64,000 bases of DNA from Trichoplax sp. H2. Lineage: Eukaryota > Placozoa > Uniplacotomia > Trichoplacea. Shown here piece by piece: positions 24,378-36,522 of the stretch; the first letter of the stretch is position 1; the number at the start of each line of letters is the position of its first letter. The notes below the pieces were generated by a model. That model was not told the DNA's origin, made no database searches, and saw only the letters and a list, made by a program, of their open reading frames with translations. The position numbers and the translations under genes were made by a program. Location: the NCBI GenBank assembly GCA_003344405.1, contig NOWV01000148.1:62001-126000 (forward strand), in the 5' to 3' direction.

Positions 24378-26134
24378 CTATGTCCATTTCGAATGATAGA
24401 TGATTCAGTTAAAATAGAACATATTATATAAGATTCAGCTTTCTTTTAGACCAAAACTTCAAGAGCAGCTTATCTACCAGAAGCGTCATTTCTATATAGA
24501 ATAACAAACTTTGCTTAAATAAAATATTAAAATTAATACGCATGACCGACCAAAAATATACAGGATGAAATTCTAGTAAAATAGACTGATTCTAGCCAAG
24601 ACTATCAATACGAGATATTGTTTGCATAGCAATTCTATTATAGAAAATTAGCCTTATTTGATTACTTATTTCCTTACCAAGGTATTGCGCCATAATAAGA
24701 AAAATGGGTTAAGTTCATTATATTTCTAACCAATTTTGATTAACTCGTGCTCAATTTTAGTATTTGAAAGGTTATCGTTTATGTGAATAAATTGAATCCA
24801 AAGTGGATAAGCAAATCATTTTCCCTACAGCTACACCTTCTATTGATCGAGAGTTCTCTTTTACTGAATAAAGAGTAAACGAAATAGTGTTCTATTATTT
24901 CTATAGTTTTATTCTAATAAATTTTAGCATTGAATTTATAAGAAAATAAGCATGATAAACCTAATTTAATAAAAGTAAGTAAAACCGTATTTGTCTAATT
25001 GATATTTTAATACAGATTTTAAACTGATCTGATGAACAAGGCTTGAACTAGACAAAAATAATGAACCAACTAATAATAAAGTTGTGATAAGATTGATTCA
25101 ATGATTTCATTAATTTCATCTAGATGATAATAATAAGCTCCAAGCTGAACAAAAGTATCCGGTAAATAGTCAAAAAGTTAATGATGATAGATAAAAATGT
25201 GTACAACTTGCCTGAAGGCGACATTGTTAACTATTGATTTAAATTAAATGAATACTCAACCCTTGGCAAATAGCCAAGTAGTGATGACGTTAAGCAGACA
25301 CTTGAGTTATCTACGTTACTATTATCAAAAGAAAAGTAAATGGCCTATGGATATTTTCAAAAATTTGAATAGTATGAACATTTCCAAAAAATAATTTCTT
25401 CAATTTATGGTACCAACAAATTGGGTTAACCGGGGAATCAATTTGTCAACTGATTTAAATAAAGGCAAGAAATTAAAAAAAAATATATAGATAGCAATTA
25501 TATTATCGAAATTAAAAAATAAAATCTTTAAATGGGTACCTTTAATTATTTGCGATTAGAACAATGGCAGATGATAATTGTTCGAGAATCGATACCATTT
25601 CGATGAGAATTGAGAACTACTGGAATAGCTGATTAGTTTAATATTGTTAACACTTCAATTTTAATCTCATTCTTGCCAAAATTATTTTATGATAGCCTTA
25701 AAGCGATGTCGTGCAATCGATTGTCTAAGTTGATTTGCTACTATTCTTACTGACTGCTACTTATTAATATATATTCAGGTTACTCAAAAGATTCAAAGTT
25801 GGCCTAAACCAAAACTGAATTGGTAATACTTCATCTTTTGCATTTCAATACGTTGAAACTAAAGTATATATCATCGTGTTTATAGCAGTTACCGATGTCT
25901 ATTCTTTAGCAATAGCGAGAATTCTAAATAAAATGATTCTATCACAAAAAATCATTCTTGGTCTTTTACTACGATCAATTCTGAACACACTCAGATAGAG
26001 ATAATTTAATTTGTACAAATTATACTTACATAGTCATCATATCAGCTTGATCCTTATAGCCGCATTTAGAAATTAATTAAAAAAGCAGAATTCAATTTGG
26101 AAATCGACTAATATCAGTCTGATTGATCATCATC
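24378..26134. other. Intergenic upstream of the first GPCR, including an allelic segment
   Basis: It includes 25298-25640, the second version of the segment at 23722-24160. The first version carries about 80 extra bases (from about 23863) and a longer A-rich run. The rest holds no recognised gene and should contain the promoter of the receptor at 26135. Confidence 0.5.
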
Positions 26135-27199
26135 ATGGTGATAAACTGTACGCAAGATTGCCTTGTTCGTGCCGAAAGCATGAGCGAATCTTACGATTAC
26201 TTACGTATGGTTTATATCATTATCTGTTTTTTCTCATTTTTTGGTAATTGTTTGGTTTGTGTAATTATTTTTACGATTAAACGCATCCATTTGCTATCGG
26301 CTGAAGTCTTTATTCTGAGCTTAGCCATTACCGACATGTTTACAAGCATTGTGGTGATATTTTTGCCTGGTTTGATCATATCGGAAAAAAGTTATCCCTA
26401 TCCTATTAGGTCGGTCATGCCTTTCTTTTGCTCCATCGTTAGTTCCCAATATCTACTCTTCTATTTTGGATTTATATCGCTCTACACAGTGACAGCAATT
26501 AGCCTAGAGCGATGGTTTGCAATTGCATTCCCATCGCGCTATCGCTACTTATTTAGTCTAAAAAATGTTCAGATTGCAGTTCTTTTCATCTGGCTACTAG
26601 GCTTGCTCTTGCCAATAGACAATCTATTTAAGCAAGTTCCAAGCGAAAATGGAACATTTTGCCGCTGGACTTTCTTGTTCAACGATATTAATATCGACCG
26701 AATGATTTTTATTATAGTTGAAATCATACGTGTCTTTTTGCCAGCTTTCATAACCCTGTTCTGCTACGCCGATATTGCTCGTCGTATCTGGTCTGCTTCT
26801 GCTTATCAAAGTCAAGAATCTTCAAACCGAAATAGTAAATTTCGTAAGCGCGTTACGATTATGGTCTGTGTTTCTGCCATTACATTTTTGTTGTGCTGGT
26901 TGCCAAATGAAATCTATTTCACTCTTGTTACATTTGGCCTTACGCGAGTAGAATCCGTAGCTCATAGATCGACTAAATCACTGATTATCCTTAGCTCTTG
27001 TCTAAATCCAATTATTTATGTGGTTACTAATTCCAAATATCGCGTGACATTACTGCAATTTTTTACTCGACGAAATCGTATTAGCTCATTAGGCACCAAG
27101 CAAGGCAGCAAACCATCGAAACCCAAATCCGATGTTATCGTTGTTAAACCACGTAATGGTCCAACATCATATAGCAGATTGCATAATACAGCTGTATAG
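26135..27199 (+). CDS. Class A (rhodopsin-like) GPCR, intronless, paralogue 1
   Basis: Seven-transmembrane receptor of 354 residues from the ATG at 26135 (the frame stays open four codons upstream, to a TTG). Numbers here count from that TTG; subtract four for the ATG. TM1 has GN (Asn42). TM2 has LAITD (Asp71). Cys103 and Cys180 can form the TM3-ECL2 disulfide. TM3 ends ERW (129-131), TM6 has CWLP (258-261) and TM7 has NPIIY (295-299). The N-terminus is short with a NCT glycosylation site. The tail is Ser/Lys-rich with no helix-8 cysteine. It should couple extracellular ligand to G proteins at the plasma membrane. The ligand is unknown, and the short N-terminus and fold are compatible with a peptide or small molecule. 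It shares with the receptors at 42552 and 57774 the motifs SQYLLFYFGFISLYT, AISxERW and LPIDNLFK. A possible AATAAA lies at 27606. Confidence 0.95.
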   Translation: MVINCTQDCLVRAESMSESYDYLRMVYIIICFFSFFGNCLVCVIIFTIKRIHLLSAEVFILSLAITDMFTSIVVIFLPGLIISEKSYPYPIRSVMPFFCSIVSSQYLLFYFGFISLYTVTAISLERWFAIAFPSRYRYLFSLKNVQIAVLFIWLLGLLLPIDNLFKQVPSENGTFCRWTFLFNDINIDRMIFIIVEIIRVFLPAFITLFCYADIARRIWSASAYQSQESSNRNSKFRKRVTIMVCVSAITFLLCWLPNEIYFTLVTFGLTRVESVAHRSTKSLIILSSCLNPIIYVVTNSKYRVTLLQFFTRRNRISSLGTKQGSKPSKPKSDVIVVKPRNGPTSYSRLHNTAV

Positions 27200-30059
27200 C
27201 TATATTTTATTTTTACTCTTTATTGTATTAATCCCCTCCTAAAAATCGATTCGTTTAATGGAATGGCTGAACAATTAATGGTAATGATTATTATTTGAGA
27301 TATAATTTTTCATTTCATCTATAAACTTACTGAACCCAAATTTCGATACATTTTTCAGAAGAAAGTAAAGATCTAATAGCGAATTTATTATTTTAATGGT
27401 GCTATTACAGAACGGATAAAAATAATTACTTAATCCAGATAAAATTCAATCGCATTGATACTGGGCTAATTGTTACTACTAGAATAAGCTGACTTAACTT
27501 GGATACTAGCCTGCTCTGTATAAAGATCGACCTCCTCTTAATATAACTTCTTGTAGAATCAATTTAAATCCTTTGATACAATATCTATTCGATCGCTTTA
27601 TTTTCAATAAATTGTTGTATTATAATTCATTCCTTGCCTATAAATTTCGATAGAGCCGATGCTCTTGTAGGATCTCAATTTAGTATAGCTCTATCGTCTA
27701 CTGTTTTAGCCTGAGATCGATATATTATAATTGTTTTAATTCAACCACTCTTGCTTTCCCTTATAAAGATAGATTATTACCAAATTTTCAATCTTCATAT
27801 AAATCTGTATTTCTGTTCCTTATCATGCGCTTATTAGATGTGGCATAGTTATCATTTTCAAAATTTTAATCCTTAAATAAATTTATATTTCTGTTCTTTT
27901 CATAAATTTGAATAGGTATCGGATAATTACAATTTTATTTTTAATGTATAGATTCGAAAATCTAGAGTCACATTTAGTTCACGAAAAATACTGAATAAAA
28001 TTAATATAACGATTTGATACAGCAATTTACTTGCCTCGCTTCTTGATGTGAGAGTAACCTACTGCTGATTAGTCTTACAGAAAGTAGACTTCAACTTAAT
28101 GGTCTTCAAAATGCTTCGCTTCAGTGGCCTGATGCACAATTTGATTTAACATATATAAAGTCATTTTTTCTAGCTTTTTAAGCTTTTATTCTTATAGAAG
28201 AAAGCTATTCAATCTTTTATTCATCTACTTATGAAAGAAATCAATGACGGCGCAATGCTATTTTTCCCTACCTGGAAAGATTGTTTTAGGCCTACTTTTC
28301 ATGAAACACTGCTACCCATTTTCGAATAAATTGCTCAAAATATGAATCCCTTGCCTGTTTGCAGATAGCATCCCAATTTAAAATATGGCCAAACGTGCTT
28401 GACTGTTGACTGTCCAGACAAGAATGTTACGGTTTAATTGTAAAAGGAATAAAGTTAATCTCAATGAGAATGATGAAAAGGGAACTGCTTTTTATCTTAT
28501 GTATGATTGTAATAACAAAATAGATATCAAGACATCTGATTTTATGAATAACTCAGTCTTGTATTAGATCAATTAATTAATAGAATCCGAAGACAGCAGT
28601 ACAACTTGACCGAGTCACAATCTGATCATTAATGTCGCTTTATTAAGATGCTTTGATGAATAAATTATTCTAACCCAGTCAGATGCACTCTTGTGCAGAT
28701 TGTGAAGATAATGTTTTTTTGACAAAGTGGCAAGAATTGTATAATGACGTTTAAGCCTAACAGCAATGCACTTGTGATCTCACATACTGCTCCTACCCAT
28801 TTTAATGTATTTTCCTAAAATGGGCACTTAAAGCCTTTACATCGGTGTTATGCAGACGTTAAAGGAATTTAAAATTACAGGATGTAAACTAAATTTATCA
28901 CTATTATCGTCACGTCAAGAAAAAGATAAACATTATTATTACTGTAACTTTGCCTATAAATACATTGGTCTGTTTTGGTAGATTGAATTTCTGCTGTTAT
29001 CATACCCTACCAATAAATAGATTCATAATCCAAAGTTCAACATTACTTATTCGATGATGGCAAGAATATTCTTGTCTTTAATAGGAATATTGACGGATAA
29101 TTCAGTTCTCGTATGTTATTTGAAGGTTAAGGATTTGAAGGAGAAACTTATAATTCTCTATCTTTCGAGATAAACGATAATTATATAATGTAAATAGGTC
29201 ATGGAAAAATCAGAAGATAACCTACGGCATTTTCGTATCCTACCTTTTAAATGCTATTAACTCAAAATCAAACGAATCAACTGCTGCTTATGAAAGGAAT
29301 TCAAAGACATACCAGAATCAAATTACCAGATATAAGACATTATAAGCAATTAAGCTGTCAAATGCGTAATGAATTTCAAATTGAACTTCATATAGATATT
29401 TTTCCATTTTATTTACTTGACAATTAATTTAATTATGATTGGCATTGAAATTGTTTCAAATATAATTGTAATCTAAATTTTGGCCATTATGAAGTTCTTG
29501 TCTTGCCGATACTGACAACTGAAGGTAAACAAGCTTTTAACAGTATTTAGAGAAAAAATACACAATCTTAAATTTACTCCAAATGGCTTAAAGTTTAAGA
29601 ATTTTCTTTTATCGTATATAACAGAACGGAATAATTTTCAATCTAGCTTTTAAGCATTGTTTTAAACTATAATAGTTAACAGCTTTCTCATCGACAATAT
29701 GCTAGATATTTAAAGATGTATTTAGTGCTCTACTGATTAGGAACTAATTAGCAGAATTCACAAATGAAATAATTTAAGGTCAATATTTTCTTAATATTTC
29801 AATATTTTGACCTACTATTCGTTTCTCTTACTAATCAAGTATAGCATTTATTACATTATTCCTTCAAGTCCCAGTTAATGAACTCAATTGGATCTTAATT
29901 CTCAATAACGGTAGCAGAAAAATTCGGTGCTAGTATTTTAGAGCAATGTCTATTTCCACCAGAATAAAAATCTCTAACCTTCGGTTTCTGGTGTTTCTGT
30001 TCACTTTCTTAACGAATGAATATCAATTAAACTTTTCGAACTGAATTAGATGTGATTAA
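27200..30059. other. Intergenic downstream of the first GPCR
   Basis: No gene recognised. An acceptor-like GCCTGTTTGCAG near 28375 and short open stretches near 28250 and 29290 are unsupported. Confidence 0.4.
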
Positions 30060-30064
30060 ATGAC

Positions 30065-30616
30065 TGTAATATATACCAATCACGAAATTCCAAATTTTAG
30101 AAAAATAAGGGCTTTATTCAATCTTATACAAAGATTAACTACACACCACTCTACTCTAGCCGAATACTACTTCTAAAGACTTCTACAACGAGCTAACAGA
30201 ATAATCTAAAGTTGCATGCTTTTATACTTTTCGTAGCATTCGCAGCTGCAATCCGCATGGCAACCTTTTACATTATATTATACATAGTTATATTATTCTT
30301 AGTAAGACTATTCTACTGCGGACTATCATTAATCCAATATGGATACGACTACAGTACTTACGTAGACATTATTCACACCAGCCAAAGTACAATGAATTAA
30401 CCATATCCTAATATATGATTTACAGTTCTATTTTTACCTACAGCCATATTAGTAACTCAACACCTTACTGTATATAGTCATCTGTACTCTAGCATAGAGT
30501 CTCTACCACTACAGTCTATAGTTATAGCTACCAAATATCTCTTAGGATAAATATCTACCGTACATTATACTACACATGGCTAACAGTCTACAATCACAAT
30601 ACTAAGTTACATTACA
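30065..30616 (-). mobile_element. Solo LTR, family E
   Basis: 552 bp, the second copy of the 21231 element in the same orientation. On the plus strand it begins TGTAATATATACC and ends ACATTACA. Flanks ATGAC and ATGAT are a 5-bp target duplication with one transition. Relative to the 21 kb copy it has about 23 extra bases before the final block. Confidence 0.88.
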
Positions 30617-30621
30617 ATGAT

Positions 30622-31834
30622 TAAATGTACTGAAATGATTTGGACAGCGCTTGTTTATATGGCCTTTGATATTTGCTGACCATTTTAAAGATATGATGCC
30701 AGTACTATTTTTTGGCATAAAAGTTGCAATAAGCTCTGTATCATATAAATTTGGATGTATACGAGCTATGTATCGAGAAATACATAGACAATCTTAATAC
30801 TTGATTTAGGCTTTTTTAAATTTATGAAGAATCCTGCACTCAATTCTATGTAAGGTAAGTACATCCCGCTTTCTTTCATGCAAGTGAATTTTATTTACCT
30901 AAGTAATGCCTAAAATCCTTTCAACGCTATGTGAACACATAGTAAATATTATAAATTTATATGAGAAGAAGATGCAATTAAAGGATCACTTTACATCCAA
31001 AAATATTGTAACTAATTGCCAATGCTCAATGATCAAGGGTCAATTAACATGTTAGCAGCCAAAAGATATCGCAAAGAATATAAAATAGAACCTTAGTAAG
31101 TTTAAAAAAATGTGTAAAACGCTTTGACTACTCATTAATAATTTTGAATGCATCGTAAAAGCGGAATATTAGTAAAGTATGGTACTCTCTCACTAGGAAT
31201 TTTATACCTATTCTAAAAGCTATAGCAGCTCCCATTGTATAAATATTACAATATTTAAAGAAAAGTTTAATTTTATGGCCTGATATTTAGAGAGTTTTAA
31301 ATACGTTATTAGTAACTCATGATGGAGAAAATTACAATGCTATGCTGTAGCTTATCGGTTACGAAAGCTATCACGGTATATAGCTATCAAGGTGTATAAG
31401 CTGTAACTCTGTACGAGTAGTAAATAATAACAAACCTGCTCTTTATTATCTTGATAATATCAGAATAACAGATATTGTTTTTTCAGTCCCATTGGATTTC
31501 AAAAGAAAATTTATTGAACTATATCAAAGCTGTTTTGCTACAAATGGTATAACGGTAAAACTGAAATATTGACTCTATCTTGAATCAATACAATAAATCA
31601 TAATTGTTCAATAATTTATGATAGTTTTGCTTGCATCTTACTCATAAATAAGATAGCTGCTGAACTAACTGCATATGTTTATGATGCTACTTCCTTATTT
31701 ACTCTAGAACATCAAAACTATTGGTTCTGGTACATTTTCACCTTCTAAGTTCATTGTATTTGCGTAGTTGTATAGATCTGATAAAATTTAATCATAAACT
31801 ATTTCTTAACTAACACCTTGTTTACAATCTTAGG
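30622..31834. other. Intergenic, nothing recognised
   Basis: A donor-like AAG|GTAAGTAC at 30855 on the plus strand has no convincing exon before it. Confidence 0.4.
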
Positions 31835-32171
31835 CTATCTTAACCCATTTAATTGTAAATTTTGTCGTTTTTTTAATTCACGATGAGCATATTGATTACT
31901 GGGACATTTACAATTGTTATTGGCTAATGAAGTAGCAGATACCTTAACGTGCGATAATTTCTTCGTAGACTTATACATAATTAATTTGATATTCTGAAAG
32001 CATAGATTACTTTTAAAAACATAAGTTTTCTCAATTGTCGTGATAAAATTTATAGCACATGCACTGCACCACAATGTTTTACGAAATTCAAAATCAGACC
32101 CAATATTAATTCATTTAGGATAAAGTGATTAACTGTTATTATCTCTAATGAACAGTCAATATTGAGTTGTA
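31835..32171 (-). CDS. Predicted spliced gene, last two exons (partial)
   Basis: Two minus-strand exons, 32171-32083 and 31993-31835, join in phase 0 across an 89-nt intron (donor TTC|GTAAAA, acceptor ATGCTTTCAG). The first needs one base from an upstream exon that I could not find. The last exon encodes 52 residues ending in TAG. It contains a KLSHVKVSATSL strand-like stretch, a CKCP pair of cysteines and a basic tail, a weak resemblance to the end of NTR/C345C modules of secreted proteins. The upstream exon has one further cysteine (NIDCSLEI). Composition is far less biased than the surrounding AT-rich DNA. The family is unknown. Confidence 0.35.
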
Positions 32172-33153
32172 CTAAAAATTTTAGCGTATTTAAACTAATT
32201 CAATATATTTAAATATTTTGTTTGAACTCCTTTATAGAAAAATTTTTTCCTAGCAAACTGAATTATTGAACTATATTATCGAACTTCTTGAAAACGGAAC
32301 GTATTATAATGTTTTACTTACTTTCTTATTAAATTAAATTCGTAAAGTAGTTTATGGCTTTGCCATCATTTGATCATGCTATTGCTTCAAACCAATTATC
32401 ATAAAAGTGCAGATAGTGATTAAAATTATTAATTATCTATTATAATTATCATATTTACAGTAGGATTAATATAACTCTTTAATTTTTTATTTAATAGTTA
32501 CTGTCACTTTTGATCAGTAATAAAGATAAATAGCGATGTTGCAGAGCTTATAATCAGTTCATATTATTGTTTCCAATCGCGAAAATACATCAACAGAAGG
32601 ATGATAAACGTACCATTCATGACATCAGGTAGACCCTAGTGAAAAACAGCTATATGGAAGAGATAGCGATGGCATAAGTAAAGCATCTTAATTTGTGTTG
32701 TATGTGCTAGCTTCTTTAATAACACAGTTATGGTCATGTTGCTTCACTGTATGTCTCATTTGCTGATAAAAAATCAGCTAATAGGAGGTAATTGCAGTCA
32801 GATTGCGAGTTCAATTAAAGACAAAAGTAAAAGTAAAAGTATCAAAAAGCAAGTATTCAATTTTCTCTTATGGTCAGTTTCCATAAGCGTTAATCTAAGA
32901 TTATTTCTTCCTCAACAATAAACGCAAAGAAATCAATTTATCTATACCAAGTCGAATATATAATAATAATATGTATAGTATAAAGATGAAAATTATATTT
33001 TTTGTAAAATTAAGATGCAAGTACTTAAATTTTTCTTCTGATAACGAGACGAGCATGATTTAGATCTTTGCCGGTGCTATAATCTAAAAATAGTTAGTAA
33101 GAAAGCCATCTCTATGTTATCATGACCACGAAATTATCGCTATGCCTAAATAG
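32172..33153. other. Intergenic, nothing firm
   Basis: A plus-strand frame at 32730-32921 starts at TTG and has no support. Upstream exons of the gene ending at 31835 may lie here. Confidence 0.35.
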
Positions 33154-33303
33154 TCATTCTAAGACTACTAAAAATAACAAACAGTTTGATAGATAGCTTT
33201 CACCGAGTAACTCTGCAACAATGGACAAGGCAGCAAGTTTTTTCGTTCTCTGACTTTCACCATCTTCGGTTAACAGGTTGAATTCCACCCTTGAGTGAGC
33301 CAT
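33154..33303 (-). CDS. Short ORF in retrotransposon leader, possible gag start
   Basis: 49 residues from the ATG at 33303, starting 164 nt downstream of a primer-binding site on the same strand. It begins MAHSRVEFNLLTEDG and contains no recognisable domain. Position after LTR and PBS is where gag would begin, but the rest of the element is missing, so this is a truncated remnant at best. Confidence 0.35.
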   Translation of the reverse strand: MAHSRVEFNLLTEDGESQRTKKLAALSIVAELLGESYLSNCLLFLVVLE

Positions 33304-33466
33304 TTTCACTTTTTGGCATTTCAACAGATCAGGTTATCATCGTGAGACTACTCTGACCTCTTTAAAAGAACTCAAAAAAGTCTTCTTACCTTTTTCTGCG
33401 GTCAGTTAGTCGGGTGGTAAGGTACCAAGGAGTTCCGATTTCAGGGCAAAGTGGTTTCTTTTTAGG

Positions 33467-33484
33467 ATCCCATCTCTGCCACCA
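33467..33484 (-). promoter_or_regulatory. tRNA primer-binding site of an LTR retrotransposon
   Basis: The minus strand reads TGGTGGCAGAGATGGGAT, complementary to a tRNA 3' end finishing in ...GCCACCA. It starts two to three bases after the LTR end (GTGACT). The primer tRNA would have a 5' acceptor strand GGCAGAG. Confidence 0.7.
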
Positions 33485-33486
33485 AA

Positions 33487-34142
33487 GTCACAAAAACAGC
33501 TTTTGTGATCGTTTCTAAGCTAAACTATCTACTCTTAAGGTTCCCTGACTAACTCAGGAGATCCTCAGTCAAGGAAAACTAATATGTTCCTATATTATAG
33601 AAAACGAGTCCAACGATAGGTTCAAGTTGATAAATATTTTATTACCAGCTATATTGCAACTTAGCACCAGTACATTTTAGTAGGACCTCAGTGGAACTGA
33701 GATTAAAAATTGATAATCAGGCTTATATACAATCTCGTATGTCACATAAATTCCCTGGTACTAATCTGCCACATTAAATTATATAATACGCGTTGCAGGC
33801 TTGCTATAGGCTAGACCGAGTGTTATTTAATACATCTCGCTAGTTAATATCAATTAGCAAGTTCAATTATTTATCATACCACAATAGTGCAATATCGCAT
33901 CTTGAATTAGTTATATCGCTGACTTCGGCATAATTAATTGATAACAATCCATTTAGTATGACATAATTCAAAAGTCATAAGTAATAATAATAGTCAGTTA
34001 ACAATTGAGGATTGCTGTCTACAACTGTCATGGACTACTCTTCTGACAAGGGAAGAAGTAAATTATTCTGTTCCTCTAAGTTGCTAGTGTCAACCACTAT
34101 TTTACTTTCCGCCTAGAACTTCCCTTCTAGGATGTAGTTACA
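33487..34142 (-). mobile_element. 5' LTR of a truncated retrotransposon, family G
   Basis: Its end (GCTGTTTTTGTGACT) resembles those of families A and B and is followed by the primer-binding site. On the minus strand TATATAAG lies at 33729-33722 and AATAAA at 33643-33638. The outer edge is tentative: TGTAACTACA, whose complement ends at 34142. No second copy is in the window. Confidence 0.65.
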
Positions 34143-34452
34143 CAGATAAACTACACAACGTGGAGCTACTTTTACTTTATTTCAACTAATTCGAACAACG
34201 CAATGTACTCGTAAAAGACTACAGAAATCATCTGCTAACGAGCAATATTCGTAATTACAAGTCAAATCGTAAAAGTTTAGTCGACCCAACTTATATAGGT
34301 AGAACTATAGGCAAAAACATCATTCTTTGTTTAATTATAGATAAGAGAAAGATAAGGAGTCTGGAATTCTGTTAATAGACTCCCCACACAGTTCTTTAAG
34401 ATTAAACATACTAATGGGTGTAGCCGGTATGGAAAATATGCAAATGACTTTC
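34143..34452. other. Spacer between two LTR-element remnants
   Basis: No gene recognised. It separates the family G 5' LTR from the family A 3' LTR; both point to the minus strand. Confidence 0.4.
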
Positions 34453-35083
34453 TCACAAAACAGCTTTGCAACAAGATAACGTAATGTATGATCAATAAGT
34501 CAATTCCTTGAACCACGTATCAAGGAACGATATCTGCACTATCACAAACACTTTTGCTCTACTAGCAGACTACACAAAGACTTATACTCTTCGTATTTTA
34601 CGTTAACCACTAAGTTTGAGAATCCGCTTTATTACATGATATACTGCATTTATATACTATTCCTCAGTAGTTCATGAGTCATAGTTAGTACAATTAACAT
34701 AGGAATCATTTACTGAATTAGATATTAATTTTAGTTACTGCTCCCTTAATGCAGACAACAGTATTTACGAACATAGACATGTAATAATGACTAATACAGA
34801 ATAGTCAGATCACGATATGTCCTATCACGGAACATTTCCACGATAATTTACAATCTACCATAAGTAAATTACAATCACAATGATTGAAACTGTAAGTAGA
34901 TGATTTGCATTCCCTATTATAACTATTAATTTCAGTTTGTGTATAAGTGTCACTGTCATAAATAGTCAGCGCTATATTAAAACACAGTATATCCAAAGTA
35001 GAAGTTAAATAAATAAGGATAGGCTAACAGAATTATCCTAATATAGATATTTCTACTGTAATACAGTATATAAGACTGTAACT
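34453..35083 (-). mobile_element. Family A LTR, 3' LTR of a deleted Ty3/gypsy-type element
   Basis: Full-length match to the long family A LTRs, with the end bases decayed (AGTTACAG start; GTGAGA instead of GTGACAG at the end). A polypurine tract abuts its 5' edge and an RNase H remnant lies beyond, so this is a 3' LTR and not a solo one. Confidence 0.85.
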
Positions 35084-35095
35084 TTCCCCCACCTT
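35084..35095 (-). promoter_or_regulatory. Polypurine tract
   Basis: The minus strand reads AAGGTGGGGGAA immediately before the LTR start, the usual plus-strand priming site of LTR elements. Confidence 0.7.
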
Positions 35096-35206
35096 AAACT
35101 GTGGTCAGGGTATCATATTTTTAACATGAAGTACATCACAACATGAAATAATACAGCGCTAAAATAATAATTATTTTGTAGTGTCATTTTAACTATTGCT
35201 TAAACG

Positions 35207-35707
35207 TTACAATAATCTAGACAAAGTATCAGCAGCACGGTTATCTTTACTGGGGCGATGCTTTATATCGAATCGATATTGGTCCACAGCCAGGGCCTAT
35301 CGCATCAGTCTTTGGTTATGATTCTTCATCCGATGTAACCAAAGTAAGGGTTGGTGGTCCGTGTAAAGCATAAAATATTGTTCTTCTAAATAGACTTGGA
35401 AGGAGCGTAATCCCCGTACCAACGCTAGATATTCTTTTTCAGTTGTTGAATAATTTTTCTCAGCTGCAGTTCATTTTCGACTTGCATAAGCCACAGGGTG
35501 TTCGGTATTATCGTAAACTTGCATAAGCACAGCGCCTATGCCCAAGTCTGAAGCATCAATTTGCACGGAAAACGGTTGATCTTCATTTACTGCACGCAAA
35601 ATTGGTTCTTTAGTTAGACATTGTTTGAGTTCTAGGAAGGCTTGTTCGCAGTCTTTTGTCCATCGGACCTTTGTTGGTAGCGAGTCATACACGAACGAAT
35701 AAATCAT
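35207..35707 (-). pseudogene. Ty3/gypsy-type pol remnant: end of reverse transcriptase plus RNase H
   Basis: One frame runs from 35707 to a stop at 35209-35207, broken by a TGA at 35473-35471 and a TAG at 35299-35297. The first part has a WTKDCEQAF block joining RT to RNase H and the RNase H start QIDASDLGIGAVL. Later parts keep TTEKEYLA, LYTDHQPL and AADTLSR, so the acidic active-site positions are still visible. Integrase is absent: only about 110 bp separates RNase H from the polypurine tract, where a full element would have well over 1 kb. The 5' part of RT, protease and gag are also gone. It is a dead, internally deleted copy. Assignment to LTR family A is by position. Confidence 0.92.
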
Positions 35708-36522
35708 ATAGAATCAATAATATGTATGAAAACCTATCAAGACACAAATACTTAATTTGTACTGTATCATTCACGGTGTAGTTGCACCGCGACAACAACA
35801 TAACAATCTCTAATAATATTTTTAATCACACGATAGTATTTTGCAAGGTGAATTATAATTTTTACAGTTATTCTACTATCTTAGATTACTACTAGCTATT
35901 ATCAAATAGCTTCAAGCTCAGTAACACATATATTTAATAAATTTATAAATATAATAATAGCGTGTAAATTTACCGTTGGCATTATGTGAAAACCGCAGAT
36001 TCTATTACTAGTAGCCGCAGCTAATAAGCTTGCAGATTATCTTATAGCATGATAAAGCAAATTATTAAATTAATGCAGAAGTGGTCAGAAACAAATATCT
36101 ATAATTCTTCTCTAACGTTATTAACCAAATAAGGGAAGCGCAGTAGGACCCATCACGCACAAACAGTTCTATTCTTATCGTTGTGTGATACTTTCTTTTT
36201 TCCTTGGAGGTAATATTTGAATTGGATACTATACAGATATTAGCGAGGGACGAAATATTTGAACGAATTATTCATCTAGTCCTCCTTGCTTAATTTTATT
36301 AAACTATAGCATATTTTGAACCTCAGATCTGAATGGCGTAGTAGAAGTTTATTTACTTTTACTTTATTCTTCTCTAACATTCTACAATTTTTCCAGTCAA
36401 TATCTGATTAATAATAGATACCTTATCGTCAATATCCATCATTAATGATGAACTCTGTCTGAGATAAGTAACTGAGCCATAAATGCCCAGTCTTACAGGT
36501 GGAATAAGGAAAGAATTATTTA
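35708..36522. other. Intergenic, nothing recognised
   Basis: AT-rich, without pol homology upstream of the remnant, so the element is truncated near 35710. Confidence 0.45.

Noticed and set aside
26569-26815. Minus-strand frames inside the first GPCR, and similar ones inside the other receptors and the protease
   Set aside because: They overlap intact, clearly functional genes in antisense and have no family features.
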